Below, piece by piece: positions 25,432 to 38,600 of a stretch of DNA of 64,000 bases. The stretch's first letter is position 1; each line of letters begins with the position of its first letter. The DNA comes from Paraescarpia echinospica (taxonomy: Eukaryota > Annelida > Polychaeta > Sabellida > Siboglinidae), in assembly GCA_020002185.1 (NCBI GenBank), contig CM034539.1, positions 2,185,758 through 2,249,757 of the forward strand, in the 5' to 3' direction. The notes beneath the pieces are model-generated. The model searched no databases. It was given only the letters and a program-made list of their open reading frames with translations, and was not told the DNA's origin. A program made the translations under genes and the position numbers.

Positions 25432-25660
25432 TTGATATATATATATGTATATATGTATAGAGTGTATATATATAATGTATATATATATATATATATATAT
25501 ATAGCAATCAATATCAATAAATTTATTTATTTCAAACATATCACATAAAGAACAAAATAAGTCTAAACAAATCTTTAAAAAACTTAAGTCATACGTAAAA
25601 TATAAGAAATAAATTGTACGTAATGAGATATAATATATATATATATATATATATATAGTA
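25432..25660. repeat. (AT)n tracts
   Basis: Two AT dinucleotide runs (about 25432-25502 and 25630-25660) flank an AT-rich stretch in which a GCAATCAATATCAATAAATT piece is a near reverse complement of sequence at 25418-25432, so the pair could form a hairpin. Confidence 0.85.
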
Positions 25661-26027
25661 TGTCCCACTTATTTTAGCACATGAATTTATTGTTTTAAGT
25701 ATTTAATTTGTTATAGAGGCAGGTCGACACGCACCCCTGAAAGAGGTTCCACGTGGACATATATTAACTATCAATCGTAACGACAAAGTGAACCCATAAT
25801 ATGACAATTACGTACAAATGCATTCCTTATTAATGGTTCCAATATGTAGACTTCCAGCGGATGCGATGTGATGTAGGTTCACTTCCGGTGACAATATTAA
25901 CAAAACACCTACGTGGATTTGTGTGAGAACTGTATAAGTGTGTTATTTTCTACAGTAATTTCTAACAGAGAAAGTGCCCTTAGTTCCATTGGGAAATAAA
26001 ACATACTTTTCGCCGGGATCTAGGACG

Positions 26028-26571
26028 AATGAATTGCAAAATGTATGTCCATTTTCACATGTCCTCGAATACCCGCCCTCCCATTTAGTCCATGAGCCAA
26101 GCCTGCAAATATTGAAGCTGGTTCTCAAATTGAGTGCCTAAATCCCACTATGATTTCCAGTTACACCTATATCTGAGGTGTAAAAAAATGGCTGTGGACA
26201 TTTCAGAAGCGTAGCTTATTAACTTTTTGGACGCCATCTTTAAACGTGGCTCTCTATTTTGAAGCGGAACACAAGCTACTCAAATCTGATGATCTACAAC
26301 TAAATCTAGTACGTGGATCTTGAAGTTGTATTAACAAAAGGTGTCCATAATAAAAACTCTGCCAATGCCGGTCCGAAGTCCTGATTTAAAAAGAGGAGGG
26401 TTGGGCAAAAGGCTAACAACTTTTTCCCATAAAAAAACAAATTGTTATGAAAACATCGACCGAAGGAGCTGTACTGTACTTGGGAAATGAATTGCAAAAT
26501 GTATGTCCATTTTCACATGTCCTCGAATACCCGCCCTCCCATTTAGTCCATGAGCCAAGCCTGCAAATATT
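26028..26571 (-). repeat. Exact 86-bp direct repeat with splice-acceptor-like edge
   Basis: Positions 26028-26113 and 26486-26571 are identical over 86 bp, 458 bp apart. On the minus strand each copy starts after AATATTTGCAG, a good 3' splice site. The first copy then reads LGSWTKWEGGYSRTCENGHT followed by FCNSF, open to about 25943. W..W..G..R.C..G resembles a thrombospondin type-1 motif, though the match is short. Either this is a duplicated exon or a duplicated piece of a dispersed repeat; the flanks do not match. Confidence 0.6.
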
Positions 26572-26679
26572 TTTATATTTGCATTTATCCCATGCAGATT
26601 ATGACGATATGCAAGTGAGGGCGGTTCTGCTCGCGTTAACGTGTTAACATGACCAATAACCCAGGATGTTATTATTGCT

Positions 26680-26880
26680 ATGGGTGCTGTTAAAACATCT
26701 AAACAGGTAGTACTTATGTGAATTATCAACGTTTTCACATGTAAGATTGGGACAAGTCGCATCGTTCTCCACCCAAAGTAGTTGATGTGCATGCCGCATC
26801 AGACGAATTTTACTGTTGCTAAAACAGACAAGAAGCAATAAATCCAGCTATCCTGGAAATTGCTTCCCGAGTACAACAGC
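26680..26880. repeat. Diverged copy of the 30.7-31.1 kb segment
   Basis: Shares TACTTATGTGAATTATCAAC, CACATGTAAGATTG, CATCGTTCTCCACCCAAAGT and AATCCAGCTATCC with 30673-31070, but lacks about 230 bp found there and is more diverged. It shows that the spacer of the tandem array at 35-45 kb belongs to a dispersed family. Its minus-strand frame (FGWRTM, DSWIYC) is interrupted by a TGA where the 31-kb copy has a Trp. Confidence 0.65.
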
Positions 26881-27187
26881 TGTGAAAACATATAAACATG
26901 TGTTACTCGGATATTACGTGACTGCGCCTATGTGGCTGCACCCTAGAAGAGCTCCACAATATTGTAATAGTTTAGAAGTTTTGGCTGTCTGACGTCGCTA
27001 CAGTTTCATACGAGTGATTGTGAGCATACATGGACTGCTGCTCAACAGACGATTATATATATATGCGGTATCTCTGTGAGTTTTAATGGTTTCATTAACT
27101 GACACTTTTACTTGTAATGCTAAACAAGTGATCGCCCAGGCGTGACAACAGTCAGCACATTGCTAACCAGCCTGCATATTCACTGTC
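26881..27187. other. No gene seen
   Basis: Sequence between the dispersed repeat and the CR1/L2-like element, possibly the element's 5' UTR. No open frame of note. Confidence 0.4.
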
Positions 27188-30100
27188 ATGCTTCGGCGAC
27201 TGTTGTCAAGCATGGCCAAGCCTGGCCAAGCCTACTTCTACACGGCTCACCGTCTACACCGACTGGCCATAGAGACGCATTCAAATCGTTCACGCTTGGA
27301 CGCCAGTGCATGGAACATCATATGTGAACTTGGAATAGCTTCGAAACGACCAACCAAGCGTGGCTGCCGAGGTGGACAAAGTCGACCCATCTCCACTGTG
27401 ATCGGTCATCGACCATTCGACCACCACTTGCGCAAATCTTAACAACTCCCTGCCAATCTTGTTCCTGTGACGCTGTCATCCAATCCACTAAGCTATCTGA
27501 CTACACAATCAAATATGAAATTTGCTTTGATCAATGCCCGTTCTCTCCGTAACAAAACATAGTTGATAAGGGAATATGTCAATGAGAACAAGTCGGACAT
27601 TGTTGCAGTAACAGAAACGTGGCTCAGTCCCGACGACGAAGCTGAGGTGAATATATTAATGGCTGGTGGCTACAAACTGAGTCACCTCCCGCGAAAGAAT
27701 AGACGTGGTGGTGGAGTCGGAGTGCTATTCAAGTCGACTTTACGGAAGATCTCAGAGACTCCTCTGACCACTGGTACTTTCGAGGGTCTCAACGTCTCAG
27801 TAAAATGTCCCGCGACAAAGCGTATCATCTAGGTTTATGTCATATACCGCCCGCCGTCGTCGTCAATGTCTAATGCGTTCCTCGCTGATCTTGGTCGTGT
27901 ACTAAGAGCTGCTGCGACTCATCCTAATGAAGCCATCATTTGTGGGGACTTCAATGTACACTACGCCAACGCACAATCAACAGCTGTATGTAACCTTGTT
28001 GATCTGCTGGACAACACCGGTTTCGTTCAGCATGTAACAAGTTCGACACATGTGAGTGGCAATACTCTTGATCTTGTGATTACCGCGCGTGACTCCACGC
28101 TGATTGCATCACCCATAGCGTCAACAACACTGCTAACGGATCATCATGCAGTGGAATGTAACCTGCGCATCGACAAACCTGCTCCCCCGAAACGCTATGT
28201 GCAGTATCGCAAGTATGCGTTGGTCGATAAACGTTCCTTCACAAATGACATCCGTGAAGCGTATGCTACAAATCTTCCTACCACTGACGACCTGGTTGAC
28301 ATTTATAACACCGTGATCGCCAGGATCGTCAACAAACACGCACCAGCCATCAACCGCGTCATCACGGTTCGCCCGAAAACTCCGTGGCACACTGAAGAAC
28401 TGGCGGAAGCCAAACGCAACCTCCGCCGCGCCGAACGCCGATGGCGAAAGGAGAAACTCGCTGTACACAGACATATCTTCACGACCTTGCGAGATGACTA
28501 CCGACGAAAACTCAGCGCCACAAAGTCGAGTTATTACTGCACGCTGATAAAAGATGCCGGCCATAACATGACACAAGTGTGTGTAACGAACGCCCTCCTT
28601 GGGCGATCTGCATCCACTCAGCTACCCGACTCACTTGATGATTCTGCTCTCGCTGAACGATTTCACAAGTTTTTCACCAATAAAATTGCTGAAATACATC
28701 GTACCATCGATTCACACACTGAGCGAAATGCCTTCAAGCAACGACAGTCGAGTGATGAAGTACATGCGCAATTCACGAATTTCACGCCTGCTACCAGGGA
28801 GGACATCATACGTATCGTTCGCCTATCTATCACTAAGACGTGCGATCTAAATCCAATGCCGACAGGCATGTTTAAAGACAACATCGACTTGCTCGCACCA
28901 ATACTCACTGACATCGTCAATGCATCTCTGCATTCAGGTATCGTACCGCCGAATATGAAACATGCCTTAGTAACACCATTACTTAAGAAACGCTGTCTCG
29001 ACGTTAACGTACTCATGAACTATCGTCCTATATCGCAAATCAATTTTGTATCGAAGATTCTGGAACGATACGTTGCAAATGAATTGCGCCATTACATGGA
29101 TGCGAATGATTTCAATGACCCGTTTCAAAGTGATTACCGCCCGAACCACAGTACCGAGACTGCGCTTGTGCGTATCCATGAAGACCTAACTCAAGCAAAT
29201 AATGCGCGGCGCGGAGTACTGCTCGTACAGTTAGATCTCAGTGCTGCGTTTGACACGATGGATCATGCCATCTTGCTGCAGCGACTCTGTAATATTGGTC
29301 TGAGTCAAACAGTACTCACGTGGTTTACGTCATACCTGGTGGGTCGAACAAACGCCATGAAGATAAGACAACATACATCTACTCGAAGAACAACACAGCA
29401 CGGTGTTCCGCAGGGGTCCGTTCTCGGTCCCATGTTGTTCAACCTGTACTCTCTACCAATCGCCGATATCTTCAAACGCCATAACCTCCTATACCACTTA
29501 TACGCTGACGACACTCAACTTTATGCCGAGTGTCCACCATCCCAACACAAAGATGCACTTCATCGCATTGACGAATGTGCGCGCGAGTTGAGACAGTGGT
29601 TAACCAACAACAAACTTCTGCTCAACAAAGATAAAACTGAGGCGATCATATTTCGGTCGTCAAGTGTACGGTCGCCAAGTGTCAACTCTGCCATTAGTGT
29701 TTGCTTCGCGACAATCCCATTAAAGATGGTTGTTCGCAATATTGGCGTGTGCCTTGACAGCCACCTAGACATGTCGGCCCAAGTGTCAAATGCTTGCCGT
29801 GGCGCGTACTTTCACCTGTTTCGCATCGCCAAAATACTCGCAAGCTTGACGACTATGGCGTGTAAGACTCTAACACACTCGCTCGTGACGTCACGACTGG
29901 ATTACGGCAATGCGGTGCTCTATGGTATCACTGACCGCCAGATGCATCGCCTAGAGATGGTCCAGCGCGCCGTGGTCAGAGTTGTCCTACAGATAAAGCG
30001 GAGCGACCGGCAACAGAGCGTCACCGGAGGACTTAAATTTCTTCACTGGTTACCGGTGAAATGGCGCATAGAGTACAATATATTGATCCTGGTGTTTAAT

Positions 30101-30358
30101 GTCATACACAGGCAGAAACCCGCTTATCTTGCGTCACTATTCACCCGCTACGTGCCACGCCGGTCACTTCGATCTGAGGTCCGCGCGCTTCTGACTGTGC
30201 CGCAATATAATCTGGTGCGATATGGCCGGCGATCTTTCTCTCGAGCCGGACCATTTCTGTGGAACGCGTTGCCGGAAGAACTGCGGCTGATCACATCAAT
30301 GGACGTTTTCAAAGCACGCCTCAAAACGCACTATTTAAAACTCGCTTTTAATGTGTAA
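27188..30358 (+). pseudogene. ORF2 endonuclease-reverse transcriptase with three early stops
   Basis: Endonuclease motifs: KFALINARSLRNK, VAVTETWLSPDDE, RRGGGVGVLFKS, VIYRPPSSS, AIICGDFNVHY and LTDHHAVEC. RT motifs (long frame 27866-30358, 830 residues): MNYRPISQINFVSKILE, FQSDYRPNHSTETALV, LVQLDLSAAFDTMDH, GVPQGSVLGPMLF and LYHLYADDTQLY. A C-terminal block reads LHWLPVKWRIEYNI and AFNV at the end. The YADD catalytic pair and A-motif Asp are intact. In-frame stops at 27440-27442 (TAA), 27560-27562 (TAG) and 27830-27832 (TAG) lie in the linker and endonuclease, so no full-length protein is made, yet the RT frame itself is uninterrupted, pointing to a fairly young copy. Confidence 0.88.
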
Positions 30359-30672
30359 TATGTTGTTTTAAGGGTATCTATCTTCCTATTAATTGCACAA
30401 TCTATTTTAACTGAGTTTTAATTTGGTTTACAACTTTTTGCTCTCTTAGTCTCACTTTTAATAAATATGTAGTCTTTTCTTTCTTATATATAATATATAG
30501 CCATAATGTTTATTTTAATGACGCTATTTTAAAATAAGTATCAGACTAAATTTATGTTTACACCACTAACTCTTATGTATGTATATTGTTTTCTTTTAGC
30601 GACTCTGTACACACTATTGAACAGAGTCGTACTCTGGAGACTAGAGTATAAATAAAGTTAATTATTATTATT
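27188..30672 (+). mobile_element. CR1/L2-like non-LTR element, nearly full-length ORF2
   Basis: ORF2 can be followed from a Lys/Arg linker (27188, with RPTKRGCRGGQSRPISTVIG) through endonuclease and RT to a TAA at 30358. A 3' UTR of about 300 bp follows, ending AAATAAAGTTAATTATTATT with a (TTA)n tail at about 30672. No ORF1 was recognised, so the copy may be 5'-truncated. The 3' end from 30269 on, together with about 600 bp of the flanking sequence, recurs in each unit of the 35-45 kb tandem array. Confidence 0.85.
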
Positions 30673-31270
30673 ATTGTTACTTATGTGAATTATCAACACT
30701 TTTACATGTAAGATTGAGAATTTAGATAATCAAAATCCCGAAATATCTCGGGTATGGGGGCTCTTATTTGGCTCTGGACGAATTTTACACAGCGCTGTGC
30801 ATTGATAAACTATCATGTAATGACAGTAGTTACGTTCCACTTCCTTGCAAATATACCTTATTCCGTCTCAGCGGTGTTCTCGTTCAACAACATCAATAGG
30901 CTAGAGGACTCGCTCACGGGACGAGGAGCATCACATCGAGTCAGTGGCATCGTTCTCCACCCAAAGTTGTTAATTTGTATACCGCACCAGACAACTTTTA
31001 CTGTTGGTAAAACAGATAGGAGGCAATCAATCCAGCTATCCTTGAAATGTCTTCCAGTGTACAGCATTGGGAAAAGAGAAGGCCCACCTACATTCAGACC
31101 AACTGATATATCTGGACCTCGTGCAGATGCAGCAGCATCAGCCCAACGAAGTAACCACGTGTGGGTGTTTACTCGTTTGCTATCAATACTTGATAGTTTA
31201 TCAGTGCACAGCGCTGTGTCAATTTCTTTCAGCACCAACATCCACAACAGCGATACAACCCTGGGCTATT
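30673..31270. repeat. Flank segment that was amplified in the 35-45 kb array
   Basis: Begins TACTTATGTGAATTATCAAC immediately after the (TTA)n tail of the retroelement. The same junction and about 600 bp occur in the array units with a few percent divergence. Both strands are open over about 390-520 bp (plus 30754-31272; minus 31247-30858), and the minus frame includes WCGIQINNFGWRTMPLTRC. I recognise no domain, and cannot say which strand, if either, codes. Confidence 0.7.
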
Positions 31271-32690
31271 GACTTTGCCTACTTGTTAACGCGAGAAGAA
31301 CCGTCGTCACTGGCACCGCGCAAGACCCAAAGAAATGTATGCAGAAATGGCGGAACAGTAACATCGTTAGTTTGTCAGTTCAAAATACCATTATAATTTA
31401 TGCCTCAAATTAATTCCAGGCATTCCCTATGTATTCTACTTACAAGATTTCGTGGAAAATAGTTTAGTTAACTAGAAGTTCCGTCTAGTTATCTAGTATA
31501 ACAGCCAGACTAAACACATGCAAAGGGCGATTCAAATAGATTACTGCGGCGTCACTTATAAAGGTATTGTTGGGCTACTGTTTAGAGCCACATGTTTGGA
31601 AACAGATTGTGTGCTTAGCAATACTTTTTGCCGATCATGTATACCTTGATTTACATATTTTATTGACTGTATATATTCGAAGGCAGAAATTTAAACATAA
31701 CTTGTATAGGCTAATGGTAGTTAGTTATTAGGTTAACAAATCGTATGCATCAATTATTTGTTCTGCTTCTCACATCACATATGCGTAGTACATATATGTT
31801 TACGTATTAACCAAATTGGCATGCAAATCTTTTATATTTTGATGTGTCGACAATACATAGAAGCAGTACAGGAAACATCTAAAATGAAAGAAATATAGCC
31901 AATTGCCTAATGTTTATAAGAAAGTAAAAAATGTATCATTTATGTTCTTAAATCATAAAAAATCTGAAGTAAACACATTGTCGAAAAAAGCAAGTTTGTT
32001 CATTTTCTATTGTCCCCTATATTTTGCCAATAATGATAATAGAAGGATTATATTAGTACTGCCATACTCGGAATTCTATTATGAACAACTTTTGTTAATA
32101 CAACTTTAAGATCCAGTAATTACAAAGACATGCATGTCAGATGAATGCAAAGCAATAATAAGTTGTAGTGTTTTCGACAGTCTCATCAGGCGCTATGTGT
32201 GTGAGACACATACCGGTTTATAAATCATTACATCCAATAATTATACAAATTCCAGCTTTAATTTCAACTAGTAAATAATAAACATCCATATGACTTGTAT
32301 ACATATGTAGTGGTTATGTTTTCTTTACCAGACATATGATTAAACGGTTACTTTGAACATCGTGTGCGTCAGCTGTCCAAATTCATTCACACGAAAAATT
32401 CATACGAAATCCTTGCAGCTCGTGTCCCGTAACAGTATACGTCAAATCGTCTAGATTACGCACCGTGATAACGTAATGATGCGTTTGTTGATAAACGCCA
32501 AACGATCCTTCCTTTGCGATGCTGTTCTCGCTAATCACAAACATTAGTGTAATCAATAAAGGTGATAAAACTGCTTCTCGTCATGCTTTTGGGAGCACTA
32601 ATGGGAATACTGTTGTGGTAGTATCGCCATAATTGAACGCCAGCACGGACAATGCATATTTTAATATGTTGTGGCCTGTCTGTTTTAATT
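31271..32690. other. No gene seen
   Basis: AT-rich, with one 68-codon plus frame (31903-32109) of no recognisable family. No repeats supported. Confidence 0.45.
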
Positions 32691-32694
32691 ACGC

Positions 32695-32857
32695 GTACCT
32701 TACACCCTCCCGTTGAGTAACACCCCAAGGGCAACTGTTATCACCATTACCGTATTTATTACTACCTTACACCCACCCGTGGAGTAACACACCAGGGGCA
32801 ACTGTTGTCACAAATATCGTATTTATTTTTACCTTAACCCTCCCATGGATTAACACA
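32695..32857. repeat. 67-bp satellite, left block
   Basis: About 2.5 units with ACCTTACACCCACCCGTGGA, GTAACACACCAGGGGCAACT and ACCGTATTTATTACT. It is the same unit as the large array at 46150-48795. The last unit breaks after GATTAACACAC, where the non-LTR element starts. Confidence 0.9.
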
Positions 32858-32883
32858 CTTAAATTGCTGGACGATATTGAGCA

Positions 32884-33587
32884 ATGGGAAAGACAACGCA
32901 ACCGGCTTCGCACATCGAGGACGCAGACGTTGAAGCCGTTGTTAACGACGCGCTGGCTAAACAGCAAGGCATCTTCGAAAAGATGATGGAGACACAACAT
33001 AAATCGTTCCAAACCTGCCTCCAGTCGTTCATGGAGGCGACCAACAAGCGTGTTGACGAATTGGTGAGAGAGATGACAAAAGAAATCGCAGACCTGCGAG
33101 CAAGTCTCCGGTATACACAGAAAGAAGTGGATCAGATCAAGAGCGCGATTAGTGAACATTTTGAATACCTCATCAACACGGCTAGATACATCGAGAAGGT
33201 CACAGCCGCGCAACACGAGATCGAAGATGGCATCGATTACTTGGAGAATCATTCACGACGAAACAACCTTCGTATAGACGGTGCAGCAGAAAAGAAAGTG
33301 CGGCAGAAACGTGGGTAGACACCGAGGCAGCCCTGTGTAAAACGTTTGTGTCATCGCTGAAACTGTCAGAACAACAGGTAAACGAAGTGAAAATTGAGCG
33401 GGCGCATAGAACTGGCGGAAACAAACACTCGGGCAAACGACGCGATTCTACAGGCCGCCCACATAGGGTGATGGCGAGACGTAAGGAGCTATTCCCCATA
33501 CTGCGAGAGGCAATGGAGAAGGGCAAGATTGCTTATCTCTCCTATAACAAACTCGTAGTCATGGATCGAGGGGATAATAGAACCTAA
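32884..33587 (+). pseudogene. Retroelement ORF1: coiled-coil nucleic-acid-binding protein
   Basis: The first frame (32884-33318) is helical and charged, with a long coiled coil (about residues 20-105) followed by YLENHSRRNNLRIDG. The second frame (to 33587) has LSEQQVNEVKIERAHRTGG and RRKELFPILREAMEKGK. LENxSRRNNLRI then IERAHR is the signature of L1/Tx1-like ORF1 RNA-binding proteins, which trimerise through the coiled coil and coat the element RNA. A frameshift near 33285-33300 separates the halves, so the protein is broken. Confidence 0.75.
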
Positions 33588-33659
33588 GTGTATGCAGCTG
33601 AACGGTCCACGAACATTGACGATCGCTGTCTCAACAGACATTAACTACGGCTAGTGTAG

Positions 33660-35690
33660 ATTTACCCTTTTCAAGTGTTGACGTTGATGACTTTGTAGAA
33701 TTTAATTCTACATCCGATGACAGTACGTTTACCACTTTAAACTTACATGCAATGCGTGACACTAGTTGCGATATATTTATTAATCAAACGAATTACTCAG
33801 CTAGAAGTGGGTTATTAATTAATGACATCAGTGATCATTTGCCAATATTTGCTTTATGTAATTATGATATAGATATACATAAATGTGACACTTTTAAATA
33901 TGTAAGACTTGCAAAAGATGATAATGTATGTTCGTTTATTGAAAGTATGAGGCAAGAAAAGTGGGATGATGTGATAGAAGCTGACGATGCAAACTTGGCG
34001 TATACAAATTTCGTCAATAGATTTAGTATATTGTGTAATCATCATTGCCCTGTCAAGAAGTTTAGGATAAAGCAAACGTATAGGAAAAACCCTGTTTTAC
34101 AAATAGCTTTAAAAATGCGTGTCGTAAGAGGAATGGACTATATATGACATTTCTCAGGGACAGAACTGAAACATGGAAGTCTCGATATAAAACGTATAAA
34201 AATAAATTAACTACTACCTTAAGATTGGCGGGAAAACATACTACAGTAATCGGTTGGAAGAAAAAAGGTAACACTAAAGAAACATGGGATATATTGAATA
34301 GTGTGTTACGTAAACAACACCAGTAAGTGAACTTTCCAAAACATCTGGTATGTGGCGATAGAGAAATTTTCAACAAAACAGAAATTGCGAATGAATTTAA
34401 TATTTTTTTTTTTAAACAAATGTTGGTCCTAACTTAGCAAAGGATATCAGCAATAAGGATGAACGTAATTCTGTGTATGATTATTTAGCAGGTAGTATTG
34501 ATACAAGTTTATTCCTCAAACCTGTCAGTGAGGAGGAACTTATAACTACAGTGAAAGCGTATACCAAAAAGAAACTTCGTACTTTGAAGGCATAAGTATG
34601 GATATTGTTGCGAAGGTCATTCATATAATAAGAAAACCTCTCTCTCAGATATGTAATAATTAATTTCGAACTGGTATATTCCCAACACGTATGAAAATTG
34701 CCAATGTTATACCCATCTTTAAAAGTGTTACGAAAACCGACGTTACAAATTATAGGCCAATTTATATATTGCCGCAATAAAAAAAATCATGAGAAAACTG
34801 TTCCTTGCCAGAACAGACAGCTTTTTAAATGCAAATAACATATTATATTCAAATCAGTACGGTTTCCGTGCAAATATGTACATGTCACATGCTGTATTGG
34901 AATTGATTGAGGAAATCACAAATGCTAAGGACAGTAAAACGCATGCCGTCGGTGAATTTATTGATCTGAAAAAGGCGTTCGGTACAATAGGCCATGAGAT
35001 ACTTACAAACAAACTAATTATTATTGGAATAACGTGGAATAATAAATGATTGGATTAAAAGCTACCTTTCGAACACGAAGCAATTTGAATATATTGACGG
35101 GTGCGTTTCGGAGCTATTGGATGTCACATGTGAAGTTCCGCAAGGGTCTATTTTAGATCCACGTTTATTTGTCCTTTACGATAATGACATGTGTAACGTA
35201 TCAACGTTAATAAAATTCATACTTTTTGCTGACGATACGAATACATTTTGTACCGGTAACAATCTGACAGAACTACGTGAAATGTTAAATAGAGAACTTG
35301 CCAAATTGTGCAAATAGATTGCTGCAAACAATTCATCACTCAACGTGTGAAAAAATGAACTATATGTTATTCGGGAACCATCCACCAAATGTTGACATTA
35401 ATGTGTGTAAATAACGTTCGAATAACCAAAATACGTGTAACCAAATATCTAGGAGTATGTATTGATGACCAGCTAAACTGGAAGCTTCACACCAATACGG
35501 TTAGAACAAAACTGTCAAAAGTAGCAGCAATCATTTACAAAGCAAGTTGTTTAATTCATCATGATAGAACGTACATATTGTATTGTTCCCTGTTCTTGCC
35601 ATATATTAGCATTGCCGGAAGAATTGCGGCTGATTACATCAATGGACGTTTTCAAAGCACGCCTCAAAACGCACTATTTTAAACTCGCTT
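33660..35690 (+). pseudogene. Retroelement ORF2, first copy (endonuclease end plus RT)
   Basis: In order: SGLLINDISDHLPIFALCNY (33752-34147; endonuclease SDH block), RGMDY linker, a 60-codon helical stretch (34144-34326), MRKLFLARTDSFLNANNILY with SNQYGFR (34789 on), FIDLKKAFGTIGHE (A-motif; the family Asp after AF is Gly here), CEVPQGSILDPRLFVLYDND, LIKFILFADDTNTF (catalytic FADD kept), then YLGVCIDDQLNWKLH (35389-35600). At 35609 it switches abruptly into the 3' end of the 27-30 kb element (SIAGRIAADYINGRF is a frame-shifted read of it). Many stops and frameshifts; inactive. Confidence 0.8.
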
Positions 35691-38600
35691 TTAATGTGTA
35701 ATATGTTGTTTTAAGGGTATCCATCTTCCTATTCATTGCACAATCTATTTTAATTGAGTTTTAATTTGGTTTATAACTTTTTGCTCTCTTAGTCTCACTT
35801 TTAATAAATATGTAGTCTTTTCTTTCTTATATATAATTTATAGCCATAATGTTTATTTTAATGACGCTATTTTAAAACAAGTATCAGACTAAATTTATGT
35901 TTACACCACTAAGTCTTATGTATGTATATTGTTTTATTTTAGCGACTCTGTACACACTATTGAACAGAGTCGTACTCTGGAGACTAGTGTATAAATAAAG
36001 TTAATTATTATTATTATTACTTATGTGAATTATCAACACTTTTACATGTAAGATTGAGAATCTAGATAATCGGGTATGGGGGCTCTTATTTGGCTCTGGA
36101 CGAATTTTACACAGCGCTGTGCATTGATAAACTATCATGTAATGACAGTAATTACGTTCCACTTCCTTGCAAATATACCTTATTCCGTCTCAACGGTGTT
36201 CTCGTTCAACAACACCAATAGGCTAAAGGACTCGCTCACTGGACGAGGAGCATCACATCGAGTCAGTGGCATCGTTCTCCACCCAAAGTTGTTAATTTGT
36301 ATACCGCACCAGACAACGTTTACTGTTGATAAAACAGATAAGAGGCAATCAATACAGCTATCCTGGAAATGTCTTCCAGTGTACAGCATTGGGAAAAGAG
36401 AAGGCCCACCTACAGTCAGACCAACTGATATATCTGGACCTAGTTCAGATGCAGCAGCATCAGCCCAACGATGTAACCACGTGTGGGTGTTTACTCGTTT
36501 GCTATCAACACGTGATAGCTTACCAGTGCACAGCGCTGTGTCAATTTCTTTCAGCACCAACATCCACAACAGCGGTACAACCCTGGACTGTTGCGAAGGT
36601 CATTCATATATTAAGAAAACCTCTCTCTCAGATATGTAATAATTAATTTCGAACTGGTATATTCCCAACACCTATGAAAATTGCCAATGTTATACCCATC
36701 TTTAAAAGTGTTACGAAAACCGACGTTACAAATTATAGGCCAATTTATATATTGCCGCAATAAAAAAAAATCATGAGAAAACTGTTCCTTGCCAGAACAG
36801 ACAGCTTTTTAAATGCAAATAACATATTATATTCAAATCAGTACGGTTTCCGTGCAAATATGTACATGTCACATGCTGTATTGGAATTGATTGAGGAAAT
36901 CACAAATGCTAAGGACAGTAAAACGCATGCCGTCGGTGAATTTATTGATCTGAAAAAGGCGTTCGGTACAATAGGCCATGAGATACTTACAAACAAACTA
37001 ATTATTATTGGAATAACGTGGAATAACAAATGATTGGATTAAAAGCTACCTTTCGAACACGAAGCAATTTGAATATATTGACGGGTGCGTTTCGGAGCTA
37101 TTGGATGTCACATGTGAAGTTCCGCAAGGGTCTATTTTAGATCCACGTTTATTTGTCCTTTACGATAATGACATGTGTAACGTATCAACGTTAATAAAAT
37201 TCATACTTTTTGCTGACGATACGAATACATTTTGTACCGGTAACAATCTGACAGAACTACGTGAAATGTTAAATAGAGAACTTGCCAAATTGTGCAAATA
37301 GATTGCTGCAAACAATTCATCACTCAACGTGTGAAAAAATGAACTATATGTTATTCGGGAACCATCCACCAAATGTTGACATTAATGTGTGTAAATAACG
37401 TTCGAATAACCAAAATACGTGTAACCAAATATCTAGGAGTATGTATTGATGACCAGCTAAACTGGAAGCTTCACACCAATACGGTTAGAACAAAACTGTC
37501 AAAAGTAGCAGCAATCATTTACAAAGCAAGTTGTTTAATTCATCATGATAGAACGTACATACTGTATTGTTCCCTGTTCTTGCCATATATTAGCATTGCC
37601 GGAAGAATTGCGGCTGATTACATCAATGGACGTTTTCAAAGCACGCCTCAAAACGCACTATTTTAAACTCGCTTTTAATGTGTAATATGTTGTTTTAAGG
37701 GTATCCATCTTCCTATTCATTGCACAATCTATTTTAATTGAGTTTTAATTTGGTTTATAACTTTTTGCTCTCTTAGTCTCACTTTTAATAAATATGTAGT
37801 CTTTTCTTTCTTATATATAATTTATAGCCATAATGTTTATTTTAATGACGCTATTTTAAAACAAGTATCAGACTAAATTTATGTTTACACCACTAAGTCT
37901 TATGTATGTATATTGTTTTATTTTAGCGACTCTGTACACACTATTGAACAGAGTCGTACTCTGGAGACTAGTGTATAAATAAAGTTAATTATTATTATTA
38001 TTACTTATGTGAATTATCAACACTTTTACATGTAAGATTGAGAATCTAGATAATCGGGTATGGGGGCTCTTATTTGGCTCTGGACGAATTTTACACAGCG
38101 CTGTGCATTGATAAACTATCATGTAATGACAGTAATTACGTTCCACTTCCTTGCAAATATACCTTATTCCGTCTCAACGGTGTTCTCGTTCAACAACACC
38201 AATAGGCTAAAGGACTCGCTCACTGGACGAGGAGCATCACATCGAGTCAGTGGCATCGTTCTCCACCCAAAGTTGTTAATTTGTATACCGCACCAGACAA
38301 CGTTTACTGTTGATAAAACAGATAAGAGGCAATCAATACAGCTATCCTGGAAATGTCTTCCAGTGTACAGCATTGGGAAAAAAGAAGGCCCACCTACAGT
38401 CAGACCAACTGATATATCTGGACCTAGTTCAGATGCAGCAGCATCAGCCCAACGATGTAACCACGTGTGGGTGTTTACTCGTTTGCTATCAACACGTGAT
38501 AGCTTACCAGTGCACAGCGCTGTGTCAATTTCTTTCAGCACCAACATCCACAACAGCGGTACAACCCTGGACTGTTGCGAAGGTCATTCATATATTAAGA

